From Trichopria drosophilae (lineage: Eukaryota > Arthropoda > Insecta > Hymenoptera > Diapriidae), in the NCBI GenBank assembly GCA_030407085.1, contig CM059584.1:7192001-7256000 (forward strand): a stretch of 64,000 nucleotides of DNA, in the 5' to 3' direction. The position numbers were made by a program, and so were the translations under genes. This document shows positions 12,507-25,641 of this stretch, one piece after another. The notes under the pieces are model-generated. The model did no database searches. It saw only the letters and a program-made list of their open reading frames with translations, and had not been told where the DNA came from. Positions within the stretch are counted from its first letter, which is position 1. Each line of letters opens with the position of its first letter.

Positions 12507-13810
12507 GGTTAGATTATTAAAAATCAAGGGTTTTAAATAAAAAAACACTCAACAATTTCAGAGTTCATTTATGTTTTTTTTTTCATATTGAAAATATCAT
12601 AGAAATGATTTTGGGTATAAACCAAAATTGGCTTTGTGAACCTGGCATACAACTTTCCAGAATTTGAAATGTAAAACGCTATTTCGATAATGTTTTGATT
12701 GTAGTTGATTGTGGTGAAACGTATTTCGTTTGTAGCTGCAGAAAAAAAAAGTTACAGGGGGTCCAAAAATGACCAGAACCCCATTTTAGAAAACTTTTTC
12801 TTTCAAATTTTTTTTCCGACAGAAAATAATTTCTAGTGATTGTAGCAAAGGAATTTCCGTATGTAGTAGAAGGGAAACCGTTTTTTTTTTTTTTTTAATT
12901 TTTCTTTAATAAAACATTTTTTTTTATTTCTTAATTTTTGTAATTGATTAATTTGTATGCAAATGTGTATTAATAGTCTGCATTAGCTAATCCTCACATC
13001 TCACCGACAAAATTGATACGAAAGCCCTGCACCCCCCCCCCCCTCCCCCCTCCACGCACTAAACAACAAACGGTTAAGAGTATACAAAACAATCGTAAAT
13101 ATTAATTTCATGTACAATTGTTTTCAAAAGCAGCTTATTATACGTTCATTTATTTGTGAACATTTTCTAAAATAACCACAAAAACACATACAACTATTCA
13201 TTCAGAGATAATCATCATTAAACGTAATTTATTGCGCTTCGTTCTTTGTTCAACTTTTAAATAAGTGCAAGCACCTACAAACGTTTCTTTCGTTTCGAAT
13301 GACAATGCTTAGCCATATTCAATAGTACAATCGTTTGCAGTCAATTTCTAAATCAACTACAATTACAAATGTTTATTTCATCCGCAATGATAATCAGGAG
13401 CAACATCCAGCAGTATAATCGTTTGTAGTAATTTAGTTTGGCAACTACAAACAACTACAAATGTTTATTTCAAGATATTGCTCCGAATACACATTAGAGT
13501 TGAAATAAACGTTAGTAGTTGTTTGTAGTTGCCAAAACTAAGTTACTACAAACGATTTTCTGTCGGAAACAAATTTGAAAGAAATAATTTTCTGAAATGA
13601 GGTTTTGGCCATTTTTGGTTCCCTGTAACTTTTTTTTCTGCAACTACAAACGAAATACGTTTCACTACAATCAACTATAATCAAAAGGCTATCGAAACAG
13701 CGTTTTACATTTCAAATTCTGGAAAGTCGGTGCCAGGTTCACAAAGCCACCAAAATTGCTTAAAATTGTCCAAAATTATTTTCGTTTTCCGTTTAAAAAT
13801 CAATCTAACC
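12507..13810. mobile_element. Long fold-back element, about 1.3 kb
   Basis: Ends GGTTAGATT and AATCTAACC are inverted. Long arms match between about 12600-12850 and 13540-13780, for example GGCTTTGTGAACCTGGCA against TGCCAGGTTCACAAAGCC. The centre carries repeated ACAACTACAAATGTTTATTT units and a second, smaller hairpin (13441-13545). A poly-T run and a poly-C tract lie inside. No coding capacity. Confidence 0.82.
13029..13054. repeat. Poly-C tract
   Basis: A run of C, broken by single T bases, inside the spacer of the fold-back at 12507-13810. Similar C or G runs occur near 32970, 43886 and 45065. Confidence 0.9.
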
Positions 13811-16664
13811 TCTAAAAATTGTCATTATGCAGGCTAATCAGGATTTGGTTCATTAGCCAAATTGAATATCATAATAATGTCCAATTGCTTCAAAACAATA
13901 CGTGCATCATTTCTAATTTTATGCAGTTTTTTTATGAAATCTAGAATTAATTCCATATTTAACATGAAAAAAAGTTTTTAGTGTTTTCTAATTTGAACGT
14001 CGTTATTTTGGGTGTAGAAGACATTTAAATGCAGTGTTGACAATGCCGATCGAAAGAGCAACCTCGAAAATGTGAGATAAACTAACGTTCAAGTCAATAT
14101 TAATCCAATTTCCTGATAAGATTGAAGCTCGAGAATCAGAAAAAAAATGAAGTCTATCTCTGAGACTTAACCCTTTTCGGCATAAATTTTATTTACTTTG
14201 AAAACAGCTGAAATTTCTTACTCGGGAGAAGTAGCAAAATTCGAAATAACGAATCCACGATGGCGACCAACATTTTAAATATTTCTGGGTTCGTTTAAAA
14301 TTTGCATAGAGAGTTTTGCTCTCTTAATTTCAAAAAGTTAGGAACAAAACCGATAGCCGCACTCTACCGAACTTTAAGATAAGAACTTGTACATTTTTTT
14401 TTATTTTGTAATTCTTTTTTTATTTTTAATTTAAAAACTTTTAATTTAAAATTGCCCCGTATTACTGCGATTGTTTCTATGGCATTCTATAGCATAAAAA
14501 TGACCAGTATTTGACTCCCATTACTATGTCAAAGAAACGTATAAATGGCGAAGGAGCGATTTAGTCTAGATCTTATAAGTCACATAAATTACCTAAAATC
14601 ACAATGAAATGTTAAAAATTTTGTTAATTCGCAAATTACAAAATAAGAAAAGAAAGGTCTTAAAATATGGCAAAATAAGCAGTGATACAAAATATTTCTT
14701 TATACTTATAATCTAGTATTTAATAAATGAATTTATATCGTAACAATGATCATATTATAATATCTTATAACAAATTTATTTTCTGGTAAAGTTTATGTTT
14801 TGATAAATTAAACATGATTTCATTATGTATATGAAGATAACAAAGCTGTTTTTAAAAATTTTAATTGTAAACTGTTTGTCGGTATCGACCGATTGCCGGT
14901 TACGTTCCGGTATATAATGGTAGTTTCCTGCAATACCTACTAATTGATTATTAGTCATAAATTATAACATCATTTCTACAGGGACATATGATACATTTTA
15001 CTTATTAACAATTTTAATAAGAAAGCAATGATAATCCAGTACATGCTCATTTTTAATGAATGAACTGAAAGAAGTATTTTTTAAATCCATTTCGATATTG
15101 TCAATTTTTGTTTGATAAATTAATTTTACTTTTTTCAAGAATATTAACAATATATTTTATTTAAAATAAAACATTTATGTTTTTTAATGATTAGTTTATG
15201 TACCATTGCAGTATCGCTTGTAAAACTCATTCTGAACGAAACTTCATGAAGTGTTTTCAGGATGGCAGCACTTAACAGACCCACGTCATAATAGATTAAA
15301 TCTGCAAGAATTCGTACTTATCTCGACATCCTATTTCACTTTTTGCTGACTGTCACATTTAGTTGGATATAATGTACTAAAAGAATTGCATTTATTATTT
15401 ATTTTTTAGACAAAATGTATTATTTTAAATATGCAATTTAAAATATTCTAATATTTCCACTAATTTTCTAAAAGTATAATAGAATGAAAATTGCAAATAG
15501 AAACAAAAATGAAAAATTCTTCAATGATGTACAGAAATGCTTTTTTATTTTTTTAAATGAAAGACTACAAATTGTCAACATTAATATATTAATAATTCAT
15601 TTTTCAGAATTTATTTGTTTAAAAATTTCTCAATTTTAAATTAAACGCATTTTTTACGTCATTTATTCCCATCAATCATTTTCATACGCTGTTAAAATCT
15701 ATATTTTATAGTAGGCATGCATTTAAAAATATTTCCTCTGTGCACGTCAGTCACAAAATTATTCGACGCTTGAAAATTAGGGATCTCCCCTATATTATAC
15801 ACGAAAAAATCGCATTAAATTTTAATAAAGCTATGTCTATATATCATGTGGTTATGGTAAATTCGAACGATGTGTCATGAATTACTTTGACAGATTTTAT
15901 TTAATCTGCCGTCAGATACGATTAATAAATTATTCTATCGTTTGGAAAGCATCTCTGGAGGGTAAACTTAAAACATACATAATGGTAGCTTATAATTTGT
16001 ATTATGAACAAATCGTCCATTTGTCAGCTCTAATTAATATGCGTTAGTTTCAATGCATTAAATGCGTGTTTTCTAAATTACTGCCTCGCTAAAACAAGAC
16101 TTTATTTGCGATATATTCTGATAAATAATAATCTTGTCTTGGTATTGCATCAAAATATTTTGTCTTAAAAATATTATGGTCTTGTTCTTAAAACGATTTC
16201 TGACTTTCTTAATCATATTTACGCTAATTATTTTTTTATTATCCGTTGTTTTCTTTTCAAATATTTCTCACTTAGTAAACAAAACGGATTAAAAAGGATT
16301 GAAAAGTCAGAACACGATCACAAACTGAATTCTCTAAATAATAGAGAAAAATTCACATTCGTGAAAGTGAATCAATTAAGAATTTTAGTACTTCGCAATA
16401 ACTATGAAATTTATTGTATTAGAGAACATATTATAACAAGAAGGAAGTAGGTTTAAATGGTAATATTTTTATCCAAAATGAAAATAGTTTACGTTTCTAA
16501 ATCCTAACGACAAACAAAGATATTGTGCATTATAGTGCAATAAATAAATTACAATTTTGTACTTATAGCAATATACGCAATGAAATGTTTTTAGTGAGAA
16601 TTGAAAATTATAAAAATGCATGGAGCTAGGCTCATAAAAATGATTACAATTTCTGCTTTTCCAA

Positions 16665-17160
16665 ATTTAAAATGTCGGATCCTGGATGGCAGTTGAATTA
16701 TTGAAAAATCGATTCCATTTGACTGGAAACTTGTTACGTGAGTGTAGAACAATTTTATGATACTTTCGGCCGCCATATTGGATCTGTCATTTTAAATTTC
16801 GAAAAACGAACGTTTGATTTAAAAAATTATTCGCTTAGAATAATTTTTGTAGTAGGTAAAATATATTTCCCTTTGTGTACTATCTGTTAAAAAACCAACG
16901 AATAGATGCTTTCGTTCAAATGATTAGTGAATTCGTACCTTGTATTTACCATATTTGGTTCGTTATTAGAAATTGGGTATTTTCTCGAGTTTCGCTCAAT
17001 TTTTAAAAATATTATACGCAATTTTTATTTACGAAAAAGTGACAATGTAATCGAAATCAACGACCCCGAAAACTTCCTAATAGTACTAACTTTTACAAGA
17101 TTTAATTTTTCGAAATATTATTTGCCATACTGGATCCGACCTATTTAATTTTGAAAAACT
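16665..17160. repeat. Dispersed repeat, two adjacent decayed copies
   Basis: GGCCGCCATATTGGATCTGT near 16769 and ATCAACGACCCCGAAAAC near 17056, with TGCCATACTGGATCCGACC near 17121, carry the same motif pair as the window start and the TTAA element at 47990-48563. The two small open frames here arise from the repeat. Confidence 0.55.
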
Positions 17161-19305
17161 GAAACTGGATTCATGAACACCGCCTTTGAAAATTATTTAC
17201 TACACAGATTGAACTAATTAATCGATTCATTTAATGGTTGATCTCGATCGGCTAAGAAAATTTTTAATAATAAGTTATCAAAAAAAAGAACTACCGTACA
17301 CAATATTATTTTTATTTATGCATTGTACAACAATAGTTTTCTGAAAATGAAAACCATAAAATAAGGACATTATAGCAAGGTTTTTCTTATATTCTTTTAG
17401 TTTGCTTATAACAACATTTTGTTATTCACGTTTCCAATATTTTCTTTTTTATTAAATTCAAAAAAACAGGCATTTTAATTCCGAAAACAAGTTATTATAT
17501 TAAAAAATTTCTGTTCATTCTTTTTCAGAAATATGCAATTAATTGTAAAAATAAAATTTTGAATAAATTTTGTTAAAAATTGAAAATTTCGAATTTGTCG
17601 TACCTTTATGTTTCAATGTGTAAATAAACAACTGAGATTCCAGTTACGTCTCTTTATTTACTTATTTATTAAATTGAATATTTATACGTTGTTTGTGAAG
17701 AATTTTGAATATGTGTTCTTGATGCAAATCAAATATAATTGCAGGTTGCATTCTTCAAAACTTTCCAAAGTTATATAATGAATTTTCATAAAATATATAG
17801 CAAGAGCCCTTAATTTTTTGAAGCATTTAATTTTAAGACGGAAAAGAGCTGAAATTTGTTAGTTTTAGTTTGTAGAAAACCCCGTAGGTTTTCGGGGTTC
17901 CTCCTGACAAATTTGGAAAATTCTAAATAATGATAATATAATAACGAAATCCTATGTCTAAAGGGGTGAAATATCTTTAAAACAACCCTTAAAATTTGAC
18001 TATCAACCCTTCAAAAATACTTTACATATTTAATTAAATCTACAAATTTAACTTATAGAATGTTCACATAAAGAAAGAAGCATTTTGTACTATTAAAAAT
18101 ACATTTTTTAAACATTTGAAATTTTTAACATTGGCCGTTTCATGCCGGAGAATCAATATATTGACGCACCTCATGATCTACACTTTGTGTATGATCAATC
18201 ATTGATATGAGGTACCTTAAATACCAGTTTTCTGAGGGCGACATGCTCTTCTAAATCCCGGCAGTCTAAATGTTAATTAAAATTAATAACATAAACAAGG
18301 TTAACGTAACTAAAAATGTGGTTCATCTTATTACTTTTGGGTTGACTAACTAAAGCCTTACTTGTTTTCATGGTATATTTTTATACTGAAAATAACAATT
18401 ACACAAGCAAAAATCAGAAAATTATACCTCTCAATCGTCTAGAAAAATGACTAATTCATGAATTATTTGTAAATCATTACAGAATACGCCTGACACATGA
18501 CTTGCGGATATAATATAATAAAAATTGACTTAATTAATTAAGTTTTAAATAAATATTAGCAGATAATATATTGTACAAAAAGACGACTAAAAAATCTTCA
18601 AATACTGCATTAAAATTCCTTTGAATCGTGCACCACTTTAGAAACGGTCTAATGAACCGCGTAAACTCACTGATTAACAGCCAACCGATTCCAAGACCAG
18701 GTTGAATTTACCAAGTTATTCATAAACAAGAAGATTCTTTGTTATAAATACACAACATTGTCTGCATTCTCGCAGACATGAATATTGGATCATTTCCAAA
18801 CAATGAAAAAAAAAACATAAGATTCCCAGGTATTGCTCGACGAGTGCATGTCTTAAAATAAGAGATCTTGATAAATTTATTGCAGTACTACTGATCTAAA
18901 TGTAGTATGTTATGGAATTTTTATATTATTTTCAGTTTTCAGTTTGATATTTGTTACATTAATCTTATTTACGCACAAAATGGTCTCCGTTTCTACGAAA
19001 TGTAATTTTGTATTCAGTAAGTATATAAATGAATCATTACGAAATGTTTTCAGGGCATAAAACGACTATTTGTTTGTAAAAAGCTTCGTTGAACAAATAC
19101 ACAATAAATCCACGTAACCTTTTTTATACAGTTCATAGAAAATTATTCTTTTATAAGAATGCATAAATATTTTCTACATTTTCCCAACGTTAATTATTGA
19201 TAGAACAGAATTAAAAAAATTCTTGCCGCTTGACAAAATTAAAATAGAATTAACGTTACAGACAAAAAAATGGTTAATGGTTGCACGAGTAACGTCAAAT
19301 TTTAA

Positions 19306-19678
19306 GGGTGTTCTAAAGTGGTCCGACGGTAAGGTAAGAATTTTCACTGAATAACGTAAGTTACAGATGACTGAATCGGTTTTTCAAACTTCCGGCGGTG
19401 TAAGGGCAATTTTAATTACTATATATGGTTTTCTAGAAATGACCAAAGATATTGATTGAGAATTGACCGAGAATTTTCGGAAATAAATAAAAATCACTAA
19501 TTTCCGAAAATTCCCCGTCAATTCTCAATTAATTTCTTTGGCATTTTCAAGGATATCGTGTATAATAATTACAATTGTCCTTACAGAGCTCGAATCCTAA
19601 AATATCAATTCAGTAATTTTTTATTCACGTTTATTATTGAAATTTCCTTCCTTACCGGTAAACCACTTTAAAACTCCC
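19306..19678. mobile_element. TTAA-flanked fold-back element, left of a tandem pair
   Basis: The ends GGGTGTTCTAAAGTGG and CCACTTTAAAACTCCC are inverted complements flanked by TTAA (19302-19305, 19679-19682). The element is nearly one full hairpin: near its centre AATTTTCGGAAAT is answered by ATTTCCGAAAATT across a loop of about 15 bases. No coding capacity. Confidence 0.85.
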
Positions 19679-19682
19679 TTAA

Positions 19683-20014
19683 GGCTGTTCTAAAGTGCTC
19701 CACTGATAAGCTAGGAATTTACAATGAAAAACCGAAAATTTAAATTGTTGGAATCAATTTGTCAAAATTCAGGTTCTGTCAGGTTGATTCTAATTATTAT
19801 ATGCGGTAAATTACCGAATACCAAAGAAATTAATTTAATTATCGAAAAACTCGGTCAATTATTAATTAATTTTTTTGGGCGTCCTGTAAGAGACCGTATA
19901 TAGAAAGTAGAATTTCCATAAGTTTCCTAATTTTGCATAATTGATTCAGACATTTTTAATTTACGTTTTTTAACGTAAATTCGTACTTTATCGGCGGATT
20001 ATTTTAGATTCTCT
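19683..20014. mobile_element. TTAA-flanked fold-back element, right of a tandem pair
   Basis: It starts directly at the TTAA that closes the element on its left (19679-19682) and ends before TTAA at 20015-20018. Its ends GGCTGTTCTAAAGTGCTCC and the complement of GGATTATTTTAGATTCTC match the same family. It is more diverged, but its interior again folds back (ATTAATTTAATT / AATTATTAATTAAT region). Confidence 0.75.
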
Positions 20015-22984
20015 TTAACATTATAATTTAATTTCAACCGATCTTAAAACTGAAAAATTTTTCATGGAAGCAATCCGAAAAGTCCTCACGTAACAAATTT
20101 TAAGCAAATTTTGAAAATGGTAAGGTTCTGAACAACTTTCAATCGAAGTTGGTCATATTTTTTACTAATTGGCTGCTACGAAAAATTTCAAATAATGAAA
20201 TCGAAAACTTTGAAATGTGAAACTCTGGTTTTTAAAGTTTAACTATCGTTTCTGATACTTATATGATACCTAAATCTTGCTGTGACTGAACAAATTAAAA
20301 TTAATAAAAAGTTTGCTCTTGCAATATTTCTCTATCTTTTTTTTTGTTAATTTCTGTTAGTTATGTAAATTGGTAAAGTTACATAACTATTTTTAAAGAT
20401 ATTTCTTATGCGTTCTTGTTCTCAAAATTTCTGGCTGTAAAATTTACTCTTTATAGAATGACAATTTAGCTTCTCTAGTGACAAAGCAAATAGTAGCTCA
20501 TACAAAATGTGATTACACTCTTCATAGAGTAATTTTTGTTCTCTTCAGATTGAAAGTTTAGTTTTTCAGTGGTCCAATTAAGAGTGGTTTAATTTTGACT
20601 TCCTAGAAAGTGAATTATAACTTATATACTATCGAATACACTATGCGGCTTATTTACCAAATGTTTCTAGATAGAGTGCACCAAACATAACCGAAATGTT
20701 GCTAAATGTTTATTATTTTTAAGGGACATTTGTTAGGTTTAAATATAGTCTATACAATTTTGAAATATGCATAGTACTGTATAAATAAATTCGAAAAAAT
20801 CGCATTCTTTTAAGAATAAATGTAATTTGTTACGTTTACTACACTACACGACAAAAAAATCATTAAAAAATCTCTTCAAAGTTTTTCGAACTATTTTGAT
20901 TATGAATCCGGGATCAGTTTATGAAGTTTCAAAATCGCGGATCTAATTTGGCTGCCAAGAAATTAAAAAGGTTTGAGTTTATTCAAATTTGGTATATTAT
21001 TGTTTGCAGTAATTTAATAATAATAGCAGATAAAATAACAAAACATTATCTTTAGGTAAGCTTCGATATTATCGTTAGGTAATGAAATTTTAGGTTTCGA
21101 ATTTTGAAAATCATAGTTAATTTCCTCATAAGGGAATTATCAGCTACGAATGATGTCAAATTATAGATCAGAAACCTTTAATTTCTTCTTCTATGGTAAA
21201 TTGATAAAACAATATTTTGCCTAATGTTGTTTCAAAATTACTTGCAGAATCATTTAATCTAGTTCTTATGTATTTATCTTGTTTAGAAATAAATGAATGA
21301 TATAAAAATCATTGCATCAACTACTATTTTCCTATCCATTACATGAGACAATTATCATCAACTTTGGAAATAAATTCCTTTAGAAGCAGAATGTGAATCG
21401 ATTTAAAATTTGTTATGCAAGATACTGATATAGTTCCACGTCGATATAAACATTTTCAAAACTTCGTCTTAGGTAGCAAAAAACGAACATCCTTAAACTA
21501 CTATCCTGAGAATATATTATATTATAGTAAGTGAACATAAAACAATTTGTTCACTGTACTTAAATTTCTACTTTTCAAACGCGTTTCCGTTAACAGTTTA
21601 TGTAACGGAAAATACATTGAGAATAATGCAAATTTTTTAGAACTAATTGTCTTTTATGATACATACCATATTATTCATATTTCGTGACGGAGTTTTCACG
21701 CTACATGCAAATACAAGTTGACAAAGCTCACTACAGACCGTCCAGTGTTCAACGTTTCGCGAAATCAGTTTTATTTTCCGGAGTTAAAGCTTCAGATCTG
21801 AATTTAACATCAAAAACTTGACCAATGTTAATGAAAGTTAGTATCTACTTTATTAATTAAACCATATTTTAAGCTGATTATGTGGATTGAAAGTTTTATT
21901 TTTGGTTTTATTTCTTTCGGTTTTAGGATAACATTCGTTAGGAAAAGTTTACTTAAAATCAACGTTACAAATTTCTAGTACAAACTTATGTTTTGGTGAC
22001 CTCTTAGTTATAACATAAGTTTCTTGTAAATTGGAATGTTTACCTGACAATTTAAAACGAACCTATAAACGTTCCGAAATTTGTATAGCAAAATAATTTT
22101 TGTACGGTGTAAATTTACGTTTTCAAGTAGTTACAATTTGACTCTACGCAGATTATGAAACTGATCCTAGATATTCAAAATTCAACATCATGAAGTAATT
22201 GTTTCGACCAGATGTTTCGGCAAATGCCACCAGTCTGTGTCGCAGTTTAGCATTCTGTTCTTCCTTTCGCACAAGGATCATCAACGAGAAATTGATTCAG
22301 AGAAGAAAGAAATATAATTTATGAATACTCCTAAAGTTTTGCCCAATTTTTACTAAGGTTTGACCAATTTTCTTCTCAGAAAAAGTTCTTTAATCGTTTA
22401 AGGACCAAATCTACATAAATGTAACCTGAAGTTTGACACTACTTTTTAGTAGTATAACGCGGTAAAAAAATGTTTTGCAATTGACCCCTTTTATTGTCCA
22501 AACCCTGGTGCTTTTTCGAAGGATATTTATTTAACAAAAATCAGGAATTTTTTATGTATTTTTTATCATTTCCAACATTCGAATATCTCAAATATTTATA
22601 AATATCGCTTCAACGATGTTTGGGCAAACGTAAATATAAGTAAAATGCATTACTAGTTTTAATTTACCCCTCAGCAGTTGGTCTTTTAGAGCACAATTCG
22701 TCCTGTTAATTATGCGGCAGCGCCAACTAATGAGACAATTTAAAATTATTGAGAGGGGTGAAGATCACTAGTAAATACAGGTTCTGAATGATCGGAAACA
22801 AAGAAGCGCCCAAAATTCAGAATTGTGTGTTGTCTCTGACTTTTCGTTCGAGACCAATACAGGCACAAGTCTGTGGAGCCTTTAAATTTCGTGTCACTGT
22901 GTATTTCTCAGCTTTTTTATTTTATTTTCTGCGTTTAAACTGGTCAACATTGTTAAGTATACTCCAAATATATAGACCAATATA

Positions 22985-23765
22985 CAGTGGCGCTCAAAAA
23001 AATAAAGCTACTACAATAGCAAACGCTAATCTTTTTCGAATATTTTGCTTCGATACGTGTGGCTTTTTCTTAGAAATGCGACCGTTATAAGCTTCGCATC
23101 ACACAATCTTCTTTTTATTGTTGATGTTGACAGTTTTATATTGTGTTCGTTGAATAAAATGTCTTTAAGGCGTGGTGCAGTCAAAAATGGGTCTTTTTTC
23201 ACTTCTAGTGTAATTTTTCGTTCCATACGTGCACAAGTTTTTCGAGGTCTTCCTCGATTATCAATTGGTATTTTTGTTTCTTTTGATTTCTTAATCGCAT
23301 TTTGAATACGTTTCCGCGAAACATGCAAAAGTTGTGCTATTTTATTCATCGATAAATCATGTTTATATCATTGAAATATTTGTTTGCGTTCATCGTCACT
23401 TGTATGCTTTGCTCTCCCCATCTACAATAAAAGCAACAACAACATTGCTAGTAAATGAAGGTGGGTGATTAATTATTTACAAATACTAGTAAAAATAATA
23501 TATTAGAGTTGATAAAAATATTTAAAATGCTTACAGTTTAAAGTGGCTCTATTATTTTGACCCTAATTATTACTAACCTTTAAATCTATTTTAACAGTAT
23601 TAGTCTTTAAAACTGGATTATCGATAGCAAACACACTTTGAAACGTTCTGTACCATTGTCTGAAAACAACTAAGTAATGCACTTTGCGCGGAACTCAAGT
23701 ACCTTAATCCAAAACAATATTCATTTTCACATTTAGAGGTGGCTCTATATTTTTGAGCGCCACTG
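22985..23765 (-). mobile_element. Tc1/mariner transposon, internally deleted
   Basis: Inverted ends are CAGTGGCGCTCAAAAA at the left and TTTTTGAGCGCCACTG at the right. They are flanked by TA on both sides (22983-22984 and 23766-23767), the target duplication of Tc1/mariner elements. At 781 bases it is about half the length of an autonomous Tc1 element. Only the N-terminal, DNA-binding part of the transposase remains, so it cannot move itself. Confidence 0.93.
23026..23421 (-). pseudogene. Tc1-type transposase N-terminal fragment, broken
   Basis: The frame starts at an ATG at 23421-23419 (MGRAKHTSDDERKQIFQ), meets an in-frame TGA, then continues with MNKIAQLLHVSRKRIQNAIK and the linker GRPRKT. 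This is the helix-turn-helix DNA-binding region of Tc1 transposases, with its GRPR hook between the two helical subdomains. A second helical part (APRLKDILFNEHNIKLSTST) follows. The frame ends about 40 bases from the transposon end, so the whole DD(E/D) catalytic domain is missing. The internal stop and this deletion make it a pseudogene. Confidence 0.9.
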
Positions 23766-25492
23766 TATGTAATACATCATTGATGAGACAAAAGTACGAA
23801 ATGCACACCTTTCAAACTGAAAAATATATCAAAACGCCTAAAATAAAGTGTCCCTACAGTCATTTTATTCACGTTTGGTCCTGTAGCGATTTCAGCGTTT
23901 CTTTAATCTGTCTGGAATTTTTGCACCTACTAATAGACAAAAAAAACAAAGAATTTTCACCGTTATAGAGCTATGTGCCCTTTTCAGAAAGACTGAAAGG
24001 AGTGCCTTTAGAATGTGTCCTTTGTTTTTTCAAAAAAACAATTTTAGTTCATTTTTCACCTATTGCACGTGCAGCATATCTTTAATCGTTACGAGTCAAA
24101 AGTAATAATTTTGTACACAGAAAAAGGAGGAAATCCAGATGTCATTTAAGAATGTGCTCACAAGAGAAGTAAAAAAAAATATATGCTTGAAGTTAAAAAG
24201 CACTTGCGTAACGGGTTAAAATAATGGTCATTTTTCAATGGCACACCTTCAATTGAAAAAGAACATTATTTGCAACATGTGTGATCGTTTGAAAAGCGCA
24301 AAATAGAAGTAACATCAAAACGCTAAGATCTAATAATGTTTTTAACCCATTGTATCACGACGGTAAATAACGTTTTCTTTGATTTTTTATTAGTAAAATT
24401 CCAGTTAACGCATTCATCTGAATTTTTTACGATTTTCTGTAAGTTTAGTGATAAAATAACATATATAAATGGCTAAGAAGACATCATTGTTTATTGTTTA
24501 GGTAGTATACATAAAAAAATATGAAAAAATTCCGGTTTTTTCGAAGAAATTCATTATTGGCAATGTTTTTCGTGATAATTGCTTAAAATGTTTAACTCGA
24601 GGGTTTTCGGGGTCTCCGATTATTAGAAGATGCAAAAAGTTTGCACGTGTCATGTAATCACTTTTCCTTAGAACCGCACAGCTGGTCTGTTGATAAGGAT
24701 ACTTACAAAAATAGAAAAACAAAGAAATCTAAAACAATAAAGAAAAAGTCTAAACCTACCAGTAATAAAAAAGCTCCTATAATTGTTAAAACTCGACCAG
24801 ATCGGAAATGTACTAAAATGTAATTACGTAATAAATTTCTATATAAAAATATGATATTTGTTGTATTTTATTCAACGTATATAATTCTCAAACCAACATG
24901 TATCTGAAAGCATACCAATGCAAAAATTGTATCATTTCAGTAATTTTTAATTGCAAATTTTACATTCAAATTGATAATGGCATGTAGCAATTTCTCAAAT
25001 GAAAGCACTTTCTTGATGTGCAGTTCAGTTAGTGTTCAGATTTTCGAAATTCAATATGGCGGCTTCAAAATAGCAGCTTCAAATGACGAACGTCTCCTGT
25101 AAATTTTAAGAGTTAATATAACTAACATAAAAGTTCTCAGATGATAATTTTCACTCTTCAGCTTTACTTAAAAATGAAGCACACTGCGTCATTTGTTACC
25201 TAAAACTTTTTTGATTTTATGACTCAAAATTCAAAGGTTTCGCGGATTTGCCCATATCCCTAATTCAAACCTTGGTCATTACGAAATCACAGAATCTTCA
25301 TTAAGAATAATAAAAAATAAAAAATATCCCGTATTGTTAATATATCGGAATTTGAACAAATCCACTAGGTAACCATAGATGGTCAATACATGTGATAAAT
25401 ATATTGTCACTGAACATTTTGCATTTGTAATGTCACATAAGTGACTAATACACGAAAATAATGTCATGTTATTAATTTGAAATCGTTTTTAG

Positions 25493-25641
25493 GAACGAGA
25501 AACGTACAAGTTCAACACGTTGCGAAAAGTCATGCGGGAATTGTTGGATTGGCGAAGGCAGTTGCTGGCTGGTACCCTAACTACAGACCAGACCCGGGAA
25601 TTGAAGCTGCAAATAATCAACAAAATCGACTGGGGAAATCG
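25493..25641 (+). CDS. DOCK-family GEF, exon encoding N-terminal helical region after SH3
   Basis: The exon follows a T-rich acceptor ending TTTTTAG and ends at a GTAAGT donor. It is in phase 0 with the exon at 11684-11877, reads 49 open codons and leaves two bases. The peptide runs ERETYKFNTLRKVMRELLDW, then RRQLLAGTLTTDQTRELKLQ, then IINKIDWGN. The pattern RK.M.EL.D.RRQ.L.GTL..DQ..E.K.....IDWGN is characteristic of DOCK proteins just after the SH3 (the helical ELMO-binding part). Another reading frame is also open across the exon, but only this frame matches the family and joins in phase. The next exon should begin with one base completing an Arg-type codon, then family wording such as LGLDLV; I could not find it in the remaining 38 kb. 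Confidence 0.93.

Larger units (their letters stand above)
11878..25492 (+). other. DOCK intron after the SH3 exons (13.6 kb)
   Basis: GT..AG intron defined by flanking exons that join in phase 0. It contains a TA-class MITE (12241-12470), a large fold-back element (12507-13810), a pair of TTAA-flanked fold-backs (19306-20014) and a Tc1 element (22985-23765). The stretches 13811-19300 and 20020-22980 are A+T-rich with many homopolymer runs; apart from dispersed-repeat copies near 16.7-17.15 kb I see nothing functional in them. Confidence 0.8.

Noticed and set aside
12230..12520. 96-residue open frame similar to one at 49072-49359
   Set aside because: The similarity is real but comes from two copies of a non-coding MITE, not a gene family.
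24205..24350. GGGTTAAAATAATGG ... TTTTTAACCC considered as another TTAA element
   Set aside because: The ends do not align as inverted repeats beyond GGGTTAA and the boundaries are unclear.
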